This document shows positions 32,874-41,296 of a DNA stretch of 43,651 nucleotides, in pieces. The DNA is taken from assembly GCA_035995725.1 (NCBI GenBank), contig DASYKE010000199.1:1-43651 (forward strand), given 5' to 3'. The position numbers and the translations under genes were made by a program. Under the pieces are notes generated by a model. It saw only the letters and a program-made list of their open reading frames with translations, ran no database searches and was not told the origin of the DNA. Source of the DNA: JAQGLW01 sp035995725 (GTDB taxonomy: Bacteria > Pseudomonadota > Gammaproteobacteria > Burkholderiales > Burkholderiaceae_D). Positions within the stretch are counted from its first letter, which is position 1, and each line of letters begins with the position of its first letter.

Positions 32874-33956
32874 ATGGCGGAAACCGACGAATTGCTCAAG
32901 CTCTGGCGAGCCGAGGTATGGCAATTGGCGGGAAGCAGGAATCTTGACGTACCGACGCTGAACGATCACATTCCGGGTTTCCTGAAAGAACTGGCGCTCG
33001 CATTACGGGCTGCAGCGCATGGGGAAGGCGTCACCAGGTTTGCCGCACGGACTCCCGCAGAGCACGGTTTCCAGCGCGTGGTCGACGGCTTCGAGATCGA
33101 CGAAGTGGTGGCGGAATACAATTTGCTGCGCCGCTCCATCCACGATCTGGCGGACCAAAAAGGAATTGCGCTGCAAGGCAAGGCATTTCGCATCCTTAAC
33201 GATGCGCTGGACGCGGCGATCCGCACCGCCGTTCAGGCCTATTCGGCGCAGAAAGCATATGAAGTTCAGAAGCGTCGCGAAGAATATCTTGCCTTCGTCG
33301 TACATGATCTGCGCACGCCCTTGAACGCGATTACCCTGGCAACCAAAATACTCGAAACCACTTCTGCAACTGGGGCAAATACGGCAAACGCAGACAAGTT
33401 GTTCAAGACGCTGCATCGCAATATTCAAAATTTGACGAACCTCGTCAAGAAGGTCATGGACGAGAATGCCAACATCCAGACGGAAACCGGCGTCAAGCTG
33501 GAACGGCGTTATCTGGATTTATGGCCATTGGTTGAAGCGCTTATCTATGACCTAAATCCGATAAGCGGGACCGGCAGCACGAAGATAATCAACAATATTC
33601 CCGACGATCTCGTCGTGTATGCGGATGCCAGCCTGCTGCGCCGTATTTACCAGAATCTTATTGCCAACGCACTCGCTTATACGCCATACGGTCAAATCGT
33701 GCTTTCCGCGCGTATCGATGCCGGTGGAAACGCGATCGAATGCCGGGTGAGCGACAACGGCAGCGGTATCCCGACCGAGCTGATCGACAAAGTATTCGAC
33801 AAATTCGAGACCGATCCGAACCGGAGCAATTCGGGAACCGGACTTGGCTTATCCATTTGCAAGACGTTTGTCGAGGCCCACGGTGGAACGATCGCGGTCG
33901 AGAGCGGGATGGGTAGCGGTTCCGAATTCGTCTTTATGCTCCCGTTAAAAGATTGA
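32874..33956 (+). CDS. Soluble sensor histidine kinase with RsbRD-type N-terminal domain
   Basis: The product (360 aa from this ATG) has no membrane segment. Residues 5-125 form a helical RsbRD-like sensor domain (VVDGFEIDEVVAEYNLLRRSIHDL). HisKA follows with the phospho-acceptor His144 (FVVHDLRTPLNAI). The HATPase_c domain has an N-box (NLIANALAYTP), DNGSGIP, FDKFE and GTGLGLSICKTFVEAHGG. All kinase boxes are intact. No response regulator is adjacent, so it is an orphan kinase. ATG 32874 has no ribosome-binding site. TAGGAG at 32829-32834 points instead to an in-frame ATT at 32841, which would add ISDLERLADLV. The in-frame TAG at 32829 bounds the gene. Confidence 0.9.
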   Translation: MAETDELLKLWRAEVWQLAGSRNLDVPTLNDHIPGFLKELALALRAAAHGEGVTRFAARTPAEHGFQRVVDGFEIDEVVAEYNLLRRSIHDLADQKGIALQGKAFRILNDALDAAIRTAVQAYSAQKAYEVQKRREEYLAFVVHDLRTPLNAITLATKILETTSATGANTANADKLFKTLHRNIQNLTNLVKKVMDENANIQTETGVKLERRYLDLWPLVEALIYDLNPISGTGSTKIINNIPDDLVVYADASLLRRIYQNLIANALAYTPYGQIVLSARIDAGGNAIECRVSDNGSGIPTELIDKVFDKFETDPNRSNSGTGLGLSICKTFVEAHGGTIAVESGMGSGSEFVFMLPLKD

Positions 33957-34199
33957 AGAGGGGAAGGGCGGCACGCGGCTGCAATGCCGCGTTTTTCGTC
34001 GCGTCCGGAATCGGCCCGCTGATGCAGCAGGGCGCTGTCAGACGTATGTGTTGAGTGCTCACTTCGAACCCGAGCATTTGTTGCATGGGAGGGACCGCAT
34101 GACACCGCCAGCGGTTTCATTCATGCCGCCGCGCGCCAAACCTGTCGCACCGGCGTAAGCACGTGGCGTGGCGCGAAGCCGGCATGGCGCCAACTAAAT

Positions 34200-34730
34200 T
34201 CAACCCTGCCTGCGCTGCGCGATATTATCCATTGCCGTGCTTAGGACAGCGCCACCAAGCGGTTTTGCCAAGGCCGGGTTCTGCGCATAAAAACTGCACA
34301 TCATTTCGACGATGGCCGGATTCTCCTTTTCGGCTTCATCTGCGATTTGCTGTACATGTTCGGGGCGAAATTGCTCCGCCTGCTCGGGACTGATGGGGGG
34401 CTTCGTCCCGGCGCGCCGGAGTGCCGGATCGCCAAGCAAACCTTCGCCGATCAAGGAACCGAGCACGTTCGGGCCTGCTCCGTCGAGTAACTGGTTCAAC
34501 ATCTCGGCGCGTTGCCCGGAGTCCCCCTGTTCGAACACCTCTGCGAGCGTCTGTCCGAATGATGCAGTTTGGCAAGACCGGAAGACTTCAGCCAATCCCT
34601 GAGTCACTTCCTGGACGGGTGCCCGTTTAGTGACTTGATCAAAGTCTTGCTCGACTTTTTCTACGGACTGCACTTCACTGATCGCCGTATATTTTTGCAG
34701 CAATGCACCAATATCATCATCGGATTCCAT
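34200..34730 (-). CDS. Conserved hypothetical protein, helical, Burkholderiales-type
   Basis: The 176-aa acidic, helical protein has no signal peptide or membrane segment. The N-terminal part includes DDIGALLQKYTAI. The C-terminal half reads PEQAEQFRPEHVQQIADEAEKENPAIVEMMCSFYAQNPALAKPLGGAVLSTAMDNIAQRRQG, a pattern I associate with a small hypothetical family frequent in Burkholderiales. GGGAGA lies 6 nt before the ATG at 34730. No function is assigned. It is convergent with the histidine kinase gene and alone on its strand. Confidence 0.75.
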   Translation of the reverse strand: MESDDDIGALLQKYTAISEVQSVEKVEQDFDQVTKRAPVQEVTQGLAEVFRSCQTASFGQTLAEVFEQGDSGQRAEMLNQLLDGAGPNVLGSLIGEGLLGDPALRRAGTKPPISPEQAEQFRPEHVQQIADEAEKENPAIVEMMCSFYAQNPALAKPLGGAVLSTAMDNIAQRRQG

Positions 34731-34928
34731 GGATTTCTCCCATTAGTAACAAAGACATAATGAGATTGGCAAGATTGCGCGAAGTTCGACGGATAGCAAA
34801 ATAATAGCGCCGTCGCCGGTAATATTTACAATTTACAGCCTTTGGCGTGTTTGCCGGGTTTCTTGCCAACGTCCAAGCCAGGCAGACCGAATCCGGACAC
34901 GGTGGGTAAATCCCATGTCGACAGCAAA

Positions 34929-35687
34929 CTAAGTTGGCACGCGGCTCGCTGAGTCCCGCGGACTCTTGCGGCCTTGCTCCAGATAGGACATTATCCGTTG
35001 CTTGATGTCTGTATGCGAAGCCGACTCCGCCAAGTCGGCCAAATCCTGCGCGCGCGTGTCCGGACGCATGGCGCTCAACACCTTGGCCCGAGTAGCCGCA
35101 GAGACAAGAGAAACCTGGGCCAAAATCCGCTGTTCCCGCTCAGGCCAGTCTGCCTGATCTGCAATTTCGCCGAGCAAGCCGAGCTGGTGCGCTACGCTGG
35201 CCGGGATTTTTTCGGAAGAACCAATCAAAGCCTGCGCGGCATCCGCGCCGGCACACTGGGCCAGGCGCCGGGATCCCAGGATTAAACCGAACTGCGCGCC
35301 GGGAAAACGTAGTTGCGTATCAGCAGCGCCGATCCGGTGACGGCAGGCGACCAGCAAATCGGCACCTGCACCGACGGTATGGCCATGCGCCATCACCACC
35401 GTGTCGACCGGCGAATGCGCCACTGCCTGCAACATCTGTTCAATCCGGACAAATTGCAGCAGCAGATCGCCCGCCGTCGCGATATTCAGGTCACTGAAAT
35501 CGAATCCGGCACAAAAGCTCGGGCCATTGCCCTGCAAGATGATCAGTCGGGTGCCGTCATGCGCAGCTTGCCCGATCTCGCGCAGCAATGAATCTGCCAA
35601 GGTCAAATTAAGGGCATTTCTCTTGTCCGGCCGGTTCAAGATCAGACGTTTGACCAAGCCATGCTGTTCGACAATCAAGGGACTCAT
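34929..35687 (-). CDS. Enoyl-CoA hydratase/isomerase family protein
   Basis: The 252-aa crotonase-fold protein shows LILNRPDKRNALNLTLADSLLREI, the oxyanion segment GNGPSFCAGFDFSDL and AHGHTVGAGADLLVACRHRIGAADTQLRFPGAQFGLILGSRRLAQCAG. The second catalytic Glu of true hydratases is replaced in the FGLILG region, so it may be an isomerase or divergent hydratase. ATG 35687 overlaps the stop of the CoA-transferase gene by 4 nt and starts the family N-terminus; the longer frame to 35924 is read-through. The two enzymes should act on the same acyl-CoA pathway. Confidence 0.88.
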   Translation of the reverse strand: MSPLIVEQHGLVKRLILNRPDKRNALNLTLADSLLREIGQAAHDGTRLIILQGNGPSFCAGFDFSDLNIATAGDLLLQFVRIEQMLQAVAHSPVDTVVMAHGHTVGAGADLLVACRHRIGAADTQLRFPGAQFGLILGSRRLAQCAGADAAQALIGSSEKIPASVAHQLGLLGEIADQADWPEREQRILAQVSLVSAATRAKVLSAMRPDTRAQDLADLAESASHTDIKQRIMSYLEQGRKSPRDSASRVPT

Positions 35688-36841
35688 CGGATGTCTCCAA
35701 GAACATCTTCCGTATGTTCGCCCAGACGGGGTGCAGGACGCGCAATCGCGGCAGCCTTGCCATCGAACTTCAGCGGCGTACCGATCGTACGCGTGATGGT
35801 CCCATTGGCCATCCGCAACGGCTGAACCCATTCCATGGCTACCGTCTGCGGATCGGCCACTACGTCGGAGTACTTGTTGATCGATGCACACGGAACGCCA
35901 GCCTTGCTGAATGCGTCGATCCAATAACTGGCAGTACGCGTCTGCAAAATTTTTTCAAGCATCTGCTTCAGTGCGGCCTGATTCGCCGCCCGCAATGCCG
36001 TTGTTGCAAATCGCGAGTCGTGCAGCATCTCGTCGCTTTGCACCACCCGGCAGACGGTTTGCCAGAGTGCCTGAGTGCCGGCCGCCATCACCAAATAATC
36101 GTCCTGTGCCCGAAATGCCTGATAAGGCGCGTTTCTCGGATGCGCCGATCCCAATTTCACCGGATCGCGGCCATTGCCGAAGTACTCGCTCGTCTGCAGG
36201 GCGGCGATGGCGAGCGATGTGCCCATCATCGGCACATCGATATGGACCCCCTGGCCCGAAGCCGCGACCTGGCGCAATTCTGCACAGATGCTCATCGCTC
36301 CATACAGACCGGCGGTAAAGTCGGAAATCGGCACGCCGCATTTGACTGGGGCGCCGTCGGCTTCGCCAGTCACACTCATGATGCCGCTGACAGCCTGAAT
36401 CGTCACATCGAATCCCCCTTCTTGCGAACGTGGTCCCGATTGTCCGTAAGCCGAAATGGAACAATAGATCAGCGCGGGATTAATCGCCTGCATCGACGCA
36501 TAATCCAGTCCCAGACGCTGCATCACGCCAGGACGATTGTTTTCAACAAGAACCTGAGCCTGCGCGATAAGCGCCCGGGCTTGCGCGTTCTGTTCCGGGT
36601 CTTTCAGGTCCAGAACGACAGAGCGCTTGTTGCGATTCAACGAAGCAAAATTTTCGCTCAGGCGATCGTCTTCCGGCCCGGTATGCGGGGGCCAGGAGCG
36701 CAAGGTATCACCGGTGCCCGGACTTTCAATCTTGATGACATCGGCGCCCAAATCGGCCAGCAGCATTGAACAATAGGGTCCGGCAGCCACGTTGCAGATT
36801 TCGACGACGCGTATGCCGAGCAGAGGTTGTTGCGGATTCAT
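35684..36841 (-). CDS. CaiB/BaiF family III CoA-transferase
   Basis: The 385-aa enzyme moves CoA between carboxylic acids. Typical blocks are LLGIRVVEICNVAAGPYCSMLLADLGADVIKIESPGTGD, FASLNRNKRSVVLDLKDPE, VLVENNRPGVMQRLGLDYASMQAINPALIYCSISAYGQSGP and the region of the catalytic Asp, VPISDFTAGLYGAMSICAEL. GTPLKFDGKAAAIARPAPRLGEHTEDVLGDI ends the protein in the usual way. The common VENFRPG motif reads VENNRPG here. It is coupled by a 4-nt overlap to the enoyl-CoA hydratase gene and divergent from a Bug receptor, an arrangement typical of orphan carboxylic-acid uptake and activation loci. Confidence 0.93.
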   Translation of the reverse strand: MNPQQPLLGIRVVEICNVAAGPYCSMLLADLGADVIKIESPGTGDTLRSWPPHTGPEDDRLSENFASLNRNKRSVVLDLKDPEQNAQARALIAQAQVLVENNRPGVMQRLGLDYASMQAINPALIYCSISAYGQSGPRSQEGGFDVTIQAVSGIMSVTGEADGAPVKCGVPISDFTAGLYGAMSICAELRQVAASGQGVHIDVPMMGTSLAIAALQTSEYFGNGRDPVKLGSAHPRNAPYQAFRAQDDYLVMAAGTQALWQTVCRVVQSDEMLHDSRFATTALRAANQAALKQMLEKILQTRTASYWIDAFSKAGVPCASINKYSDVVADPQTVAMEWVQPLRMANGTITRTIGTPLKFDGKAAAIARPAPRLGEHTEDVLGDIR

Positions 36842-37352
36842 CCATTTCTTTCAACGGTTGGTTTTAGACAAGCTTCGCCGTACCGGCCGAATGCGGCGCA
36901 GCCATATTCATTTTCTTTTCGGTCGAGCACGCCAACGGCCCAGACAAGCCGATCGCGCCGAAATCCGATCGACTGACTTCACCGTGACGCCGCCGATTTC
37001 TTCATGTCACTTCCGAAGCTGAAGGTGAAGGCAAAGTCAGAAGTGTTTTGCAAAGTCCGCTGCATATTACTCTTGGTCATGCCGGTCTGTTCAGCCAAAT
37101 CCGGCAAGCACAATAACTTTGCAAACTTATAACAATTTTTGGTGGCTTCCCACCAAAAAGGGTTGTATCGTTTGTTTTGGATGTTAAAGTGACATCACAA
37201 TTTATATAACTATGAATTTTCGGTCAATACAATTGTGTCATGACTCTTACTCCGCAACCAGCTGAAGCGAGGCGTCAAACCGCTGCGCTAAACAGTTTCA
37301 GCATCTGTGTCGGTTCGGTTACGGCCCTGCCAAAGATATGAAGGATACAGAA
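36842..37352. other. Divergent regulatory gap, CoA-transferase / Bug receptor
   Basis: A 511-bp region, A+T-rich in its right half, contains the palindrome at 37136-37159 and probably both promoters. No gene, RNA or regulator was found in it. Unlike the maleate locus, no LysR gene is adjacent. Confidence 0.5.
37136..37159. promoter_or_regulatory. Perfect 10-bp palindrome in the divergent gap
   Basis: TTTTTGGTGG (37136-37145) and CCACCAAAAA (37150-37159) are perfect inverted arms around a 4-bp centre. The T-run lies 5' of the stem on both strands, so it does not fit an intrinsic terminator. A dimeric regulator binding site is more likely. Confidence 0.55.
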
Positions 37353-38339
37353 ATGAAAATGAAACGTTCGCTAAATATGGCGTTGGCCATCATTAGCCTG
37401 ATAGGCACGGCGGCAACGGCAATGGCCCAGCAAGCATGGCCGGATCCCGGCAAGGCTATTACGTTTATCAATCCTTTTCCTCCCGGTGGCGCAGTCGATG
37501 CATTTGGGCGCCCCTTGGCGAAACAGTTGGGCATACAGCTTTCTGTTCCAGTCATTGTGGACAATCGCGGGGGTGCCGGCGGGACGGTGGGCGCAGCCGT
37601 TGCCGCACAGAAGGCGCCAGATGGCTATACCTGGTTCATTGGCGCGGTCCATCATGCAATCGCACCGAGTCTTTATTCCAACCTCAGTTACGACTTGTCT
37701 CGTGATTTTGAGCCTGTCGCGCTGCTCAGCAGCGTTCCCCATGTAATTGTCGTCAATCCGAAAAACGTCCCATCCTCCGATTTGCAATCGCTGATCCAGC
37801 TCGTGAAGAAGTCGCCGGGCAAATTCAACTATGCATCCACGGGCAACGGAACGTCGCAACATTTGGCCGGTGAATTATTCAAATTGCAAACGGGACTATT
37901 CATCACCCACGTTCCTTACCGCGGGACAGGTCCTGCGCTCCAGGACCTCGTTGCCGGACAAGTGGACATGATGTTTGATACATTGGCAGGATCAGCCGGT
38001 TTTATCAAGAATGGCCAGCTCAAGGCGTTGGCGATTGCCGGCCCGGCACGAGTCGAGGGCTTTGAAAATATTCCGACGGCGATTGAGGCCGGCATGCCGA
38101 ATCTTGTTGTCTCAAGCTGGTATGGCCTGTGGGCTATCAAAGGCACGCCCAAAAATATCGTCGATAGAATGACGGCCGAAGTCAGCAAAGCCTTGGCGCA
38201 TCCGGATATCGTCAAGCGCTGGAAGGAACTCGGCGCCACCGCGGGCAAGATCACCCAAGCCGAATTCGGCACCTATGTCGATCAAGAGACCGTGCGCTGG
38301 CGCGACGTGGTAAAACGCTCGAATGCCAAGCTGGATTGA
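37353..38339 (+). CDS. Bug/TctC-family periplasmic substrate-binding protein (second copy)
   Basis: The 328-aa receptor has a signal peptide (MKMKRSLNMALAIISLIGTAATAMA). The Bug fold is marked by WPDPGKAITFINPFPPGGAVDAFGRPLAKQL, VIVDNRGGAGGTVGAAVAA, APDGYTWFIGAVHHAIAPSLY, SPGKFNYASTGNGTSQHLAGELFK and VPYRGTGPALQDLVAGQVDMMFDTLA. ATG 37353 has AAGGA 8 nt upstream; the ATG at 37338 lies before that site. No TctAB genes accompany it. Divergence from the CoA-transferase and hydratase pair suggests that its ligand is the acid those enzymes activate. It is only distantly similar to the receptor at 16.8 kb. Confidence 0.92.
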   Translation: MKMKRSLNMALAIISLIGTAATAMAQQAWPDPGKAITFINPFPPGGAVDAFGRPLAKQLGIQLSVPVIVDNRGGAGGTVGAAVAAQKAPDGYTWFIGAVHHAIAPSLYSNLSYDLSRDFEPVALLSSVPHVIVVNPKNVPSSDLQSLIQLVKKSPGKFNYASTGNGTSQHLAGELFKLQTGLFITHVPYRGTGPALQDLVAGQVDMMFDTLAGSAGFIKNGQLKALAIAGPARVEGFENIPTAIEAGMPNLVVSSWYGLWAIKGTPKNIVDRMTAEVSKALAHPDIVKRWKELGATAGKITQAEFGTYVDQETVRWRDVVKRSNAKLD

Positions 38340-38538
38340 GCTTGCCCATAGCTCATATCGCCATAACCGTAATTGCCAATAAAAATGCTCTTTACGGATT
38401 TTTCTTCATTGCCGACCGATTGCGCCGATTCAATAGTGTAAAAAAACAATATCGAGAATACGCAAGCGCCATGGCAATGCATAACAGAACCTGTAGCGAA
38501 TCGTTTCATCTAATGGTTTTGACTTATTGGGGGGTCTC

Positions 38539-38757
38539 ATGAGGTGCTTTCTTATCGTTGCAACTCTGTTTGGATCGCTCTCCGGATGTGCGTCTTCGAA
38601 CTATGTTCCTGAAAGCGTCCGCACCACCCAGGCCATGACCGATATGGACGGCAGGCCGATCTATCCCGGTCCGTCCTCGAGCCTCGGTGTTGGAATCGGT
38701 ATTGGCAGCTGGTGGCATCGAGGGGGCGTCGGGATCGGCTTTGGAACGGGCTGGTGA
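38539..38757 (+). CDS. Small lipoprotein with Gly-rich C-terminus
   Basis: The product is 72 aa: a signal MRCFLIVATLFGSLSGC with lipobox LSGC, a short polar stretch (ASSNYVPESVRTTQAMTDMDGRPIYPG) and a Gly/Trp-rich repeat-like tail (SSLGVGIGIGSWWHRGGVGIGFGTGW). A G-run (GGGGGG) 5 nt before ATG 38539 sets the start. Proteins of this glycine-rich lipoprotein type are common and uncharacterised in Burkholderiales. It probably resides in the outer membrane. Confidence 0.8.
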   Translation: MRCFLIVATLFGSLSGCASSNYVPESVRTTQAMTDMDGRPIYPGPSSSLGVGIGIGSWWHRGGVGIGFGTGW

Positions 38758-38819
38758 CTCAATCATGAGCCGATAATAATCAACATTGCGGTTCTTGGTA
38801 ATACGGGAACCGCACATGC

Positions 38820-38850
38820 AAAAAAAGCCCGCGAACCTTTCGGCTGCGGG
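38820..38850 (-). terminator. Strong intrinsic terminator on the minus strand
   Basis: Read on the minus strand: CCCGC-AGCC, a GAAA tetraloop, GGTT-C-GCGGG, then CTTTTTTT. The GNRA loop, G+C-rich stem and long U-run make it a textbook terminator. No protein gene on the minus strand ends here: the frames that cross it lack any recognisable motif. Confidence 0.8.
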
Positions 38851-39421
38851 ACAAGGCCATCCAGAGAGAATAGGTCACCAATATACCTTTTGAATCCGGC
38901 ATTGTCGGTTCGGTAGTTCGCTTAACGGGGGATGAGGCGTTAAAAATGGCGGTGCTTTCGCAGCGCGGGTGATGGCCGTTTAAGGAGAACGGACAAGCAT
39001 CACGAGTTTTTTCGAGAGCTGGTCTTAATGAAGTTCCGGCTGAACGCTGACTGGTGGCTACGGTCTGGTGCGAACCGGTCTGATTGATGTCCGAGATTGG
39101 TGTCTGACACGGGCGATTTATACCCAAGCCGTGTTGATCGTCCACAGTCAAAATCGCAGCAGCGGTTGCCCCGTGATTGCCGGTGTTGCGCTAACGCTTC
39201 CCAAGTTCCGCTAGCAGCTCAGGTCCGGTAAATGCTCTGTTGTCTTCCTCTTTTATCTTGAGAATTTGAAAGCGGCTTAAGCCTGGTAGCGACAAAAAGC
39301 GTTCCTTGAACTTTAATATTTTGCCAAGGTCTATGTTTTTATAATACCTATTAAATCGTCACTGTTTCATAGCCATTTGGCGGCTTTGTTTGTCTGCATT
39401 TGTCACGCCGGAGGACTCAGA
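38851..39421. other. 570-bp region without a recognised gene, upstream of a minus-strand terminator
   Basis: The only minus-strand frames here (for example 38780-39151) read straight through the terminator and show no ribosome-binding site or domain. I compared by eye with tmRNA, RNase P RNA, 6S and SRP RNA landmarks and found none. A small RNA transcribed leftward and ending at 38820 is possible. Confidence 0.4.
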
Positions 39422-39655
39422 ATGAAGATCCTTGCGAAGAAAACGTTTGGGCCGCTGTTTCTCACGGTACTTGTTGTATCCACTGCCACTCTGACGCTAT
39501 CAGCATGCGCGGGCCAATCGTCATCGGCCGGTACCAGCGGGAGCAGTGCAAACACAGGCGATGCATCGACCGGAATCGGCAATTTGACCGGTGGCGCGGA
39601 AGCGCGGCCTACTGCTGACCCTGGCGTCACGCCCGGCCGGAAGCCTGGGTCGTAA
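39422..39655 (+). CDS. Small Ser/Gly-rich lipoprotein
   Basis: The product is 77 aa: a signal MKILAKKTFGPLFLTVLVVSTATLTLSAC with lipobox LSAC, followed by a low-complexity, presumably disordered tail (AGQSSSAGTSGSSANTGDASTGIGNLTGGAEARPTADPGVTPGRKPGS). GGAGG lies 8 nt before ATG 39422. No domain is recognised. It is followed by a long perfect palindrome at 39716. Confidence 0.78.
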   Translation: MKILAKKTFGPLFLTVLVVSTATLTLSACAGQSSSAGTSGSSANTGDASTGIGNLTGGAEARPTADPGVTPGRKPGS

Positions 39656-39715
39656 TACTCTTGCCCGTCGTTATTTGGGACTATCTCCCAAACCGCTGAA
39701 AACTGTATCGAGTTC

Positions 39716-39757
39716 AGCTGGCTTATATTTAACCATGCGGTTAAATATAAGCCAGCT
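39716..39757. terminator. Perfect 19-bp hairpin between lipoprotein and HTH genes
   Basis: AGCTGGCTTATATTTAACC (39716-39734) and GGTTAAATATAAGCCAGCT (39739-39757) are perfect arms with a 4-nt loop. Only TT follows on the plus strand, so intrinsic termination is uncertain. It starts 60 bp after the lipoprotein stop and could end that transcript, serve as an operator for the next gene, or be the relic of a small mobile palindrome. Confidence 0.55.
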
Positions 39758-39924
39758 TTAACGGAAAAGCAAACCACCGGTTTAACGATCAGCACTTGGC
39801 GCGCTCAGCAATTAAAGAAAGAAATGTTAATAATTGTCAAAAATTTTTCAAAGAACTGTGTCATAAGCGCAATGTTTCCGTTATACTATTTCTTGTCTTT
39901 GTAGTAACTATGGCAAGGAGCCCC

Positions 39925-40215
39925 ATGAACGAACCGCTTTTACAGCACCCCGACTATGATCCCAACCACTTGCTCGACGCATTGCTCGACAAGATACAGC
40001 TCAAGAATGATGCTGCTCTGTCACGCTTGCTGGAAGTCGCGCCGCCGGTCCTCAGTAAAATCCGTCACCGCAAACTGCCGGTGGGCGCATCAATACTGAT
40101 CCGCATGCATGAAGTCAGCGATTTGAGCATCAAGGAGCTGCGTCATTTAATGGGCGACCGCCGCGAGAAATTCCGCATCAGCCCGCAACATTTCAAGCCA
40201 CACGAAGAAAGTTAG
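39925..40215 (+). CDS. Small HTH-like protein (Burkholderiales conserved family)
   Basis: The product is 96 aa. The region LLDALLDKIQLKNDAALSRLLEVAPPVLSKIRHRKLPVGASILIRMHEVSDLSIKELRHLMGDRR resembles a Cro/CI-type helix-turn-helix, with NDAALSRLLEVAPPVLSKIR as the likely turn and recognition helices. AAGGAG lies 5 nt before ATG 39925; an ATG at 39910 lies before it. I recall the family as widespread in Burkholderia and Oxalobacteraceae without a known role; a DNA-binding regulator is the inference. The long palindrome at 39716 lies 168 bp upstream. Confidence 0.78.
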   Translation: MNEPLLQHPDYDPNHLLDALLDKIQLKNDAALSRLLEVAPPVLSKIRHRKLPVGASILIRMHEVSDLSIKELRHLMGDRREKFRISPQHFKPHEES

Positions 40216-40367
40216 GAACGCAATAAAAAACTTCCTTGCTGCAATCTTGAGATGGCGGCGCGCGTGCCATCAACTCAGGGCCGGCAAGTTGATGGATATC
40301 GATACAGAAGTCAGTGGTTTCGATATCTTGAATATGTCCGTAAAAAACTTAAAAGCGTAGAGGGACG

Positions 40368-40793
40368 ATGATGGGCGGTTTGGATTTGAGGGTAAAAAAT
40401 TCTCTGGAACAAGCAAAGCCGTTACCCGCAGATCGGCCGGCTGTTGCGGATTTTGCTGCTTTGCGTTATCCACGAGACCCGAGACCGGTACCCTTGAACG
40501 CTCTTACGATAGACTGGATACTCTACCTGCCGGCAGAAGTGCGCCCGCAACTCCTTGGCAAGCGATTTCCGCGTATCGCAAACATTCTGGCAGCCGCATG
40601 GCTTCGCCCGGAAAAATTCAAGGCTCGCCTTCACGGGTTCATGCATGATAAACGAGGAAACCGTCAGGGATTTCCCGCTGACATCGCCAACGAGCTGGAA
40701 AAACTGGAAAGCTACTTTAATACGTTGTGCGAATACAGCGCGTGGGACTCAAAGCTCGAACCATCAGGAAGGCGGACAACGACGCTGGATTAA
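40368..40793 (+). CDS. Conserved hypothetical protein, Burkholderiales-type
   Basis: The 141-aa soluble protein carries the block PVPLNALTIDWILYLPAEVRPQLLGKRFPRIANILAAAWLRPEKFKARLHGFMHDKRGNRQGFPADIANELEKLESYF. I associate this pattern with a small uncharacterised family restricted mainly to Burkholderiales. GAGGGA precedes the ATGATG start. No membrane segment or catalytic motif is visible. It follows the HTH-like gene by 152 bp on the same strand. Confidence 0.75.
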   Translation: MMGGLDLRVKNSLEQAKPLPADRPAVADFAALRYPRDPRPVPLNALTIDWILYLPAEVRPQLLGKRFPRIANILAAAWLRPEKFKARLHGFMHDKRGNRQGFPADIANELEKLESYFNTLCEYSAWDSKLEPSGRRTTTLD

Positions 40794-40887
40794 GTTTTGG
40801 CGTTCGTTGTTTGCCATGTGGTCGGCGCGGCCAATGTAACAAATGTAATTTTTCAGAACTGTGGAAAGCGCTGTTTATCTAATCGGA

Positions 40888-41208
40888 ATGAACCGCTTTC
40901 TGAGAGAAACAGCGGAACGCCTCACACTGTCGATTGCGATCGCCACCAGTGTTGGAGGATGCGCTGTCTACGACTCCGGATATGCCGGATACGGCCCTCC
41001 TTACCCTTATAGCCAGCCTGCATATGCTTACCCTGCATATGCTTACCCGCCAGTTTATTCGGCAGTCCCCGCATACATAGGGCCTCCCGTATATTTCGGC
41101 TTCGGCTACCAGTCAGGATATCGGTATCGCTGGGGAGGGCATCATCACCATGGGCATTTTCGAGGAGATGGCCGCGGGCATCATGGGGGCGGTCACGGCC
41201 GCAGGTAG
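40888..41208 (+). CDS. Tyr/Pro- and His/Gly-rich lipoprotein
   Basis: The product is 106 aa: signal MNRFLRETAERLTLSIAIATSVGGC with lipobox VGGC, then a Tyr/Pro-rich region (YGPPYPYSQPAYAYPAYAYPPVY) and a His/Gly/Arg-rich end (GGHHHHGHFRGDGRGHHGGGHGRR). The PAYAY unit is encoded by a perfect 15-bp tandem repeat. The cationic His-rich tail could bind metals or cell-wall polymers; this is inference. The GTG at 40861 in the same frame would add 9 residues before the signal. A terminator lies at 41297-41335. Confidence 0.75.
   Translation: MNRFLRETAERLTLSIAIATSVGGCAVYDSGYAGYGPPYPYSQPAYAYPAYAYPPVYSAVPAYIGPPVYFGFGYQSGYRYRWGGHHHHGHFRGDGRGHHGGGHGRR
41017..41046. repeat. Perfect 15-bp tandem repeat inside the lipoprotein gene
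   Basis: CCTGCATATGCTTAC occurs at 41017-41031 and again at 41032-41046, encoding PAYAY twice in frame. Confidence 0.9.
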
Positions 41209-41296
41209 TCGGCTCATTGCGAACAGACATTGTTAGTCCGGGACTGTTTTGCGATGCCGGTCGTCAATTGCTGCGGTAGCGAGGAAAGCCGCGAAG

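Noticed and set aside
35714..36769. 351-codon plus-strand frame opposite the CoA-transferase gene
   Set aside because: Composition is rich in Arg, His and Cys without any motif, while the minus strand encodes a clear CaiB/BaiF enzyme.
38780..39151. 123-codon minus-strand frame
   Set aside because: It reads through a strong terminator and has no family resemblance; considered non-coding.
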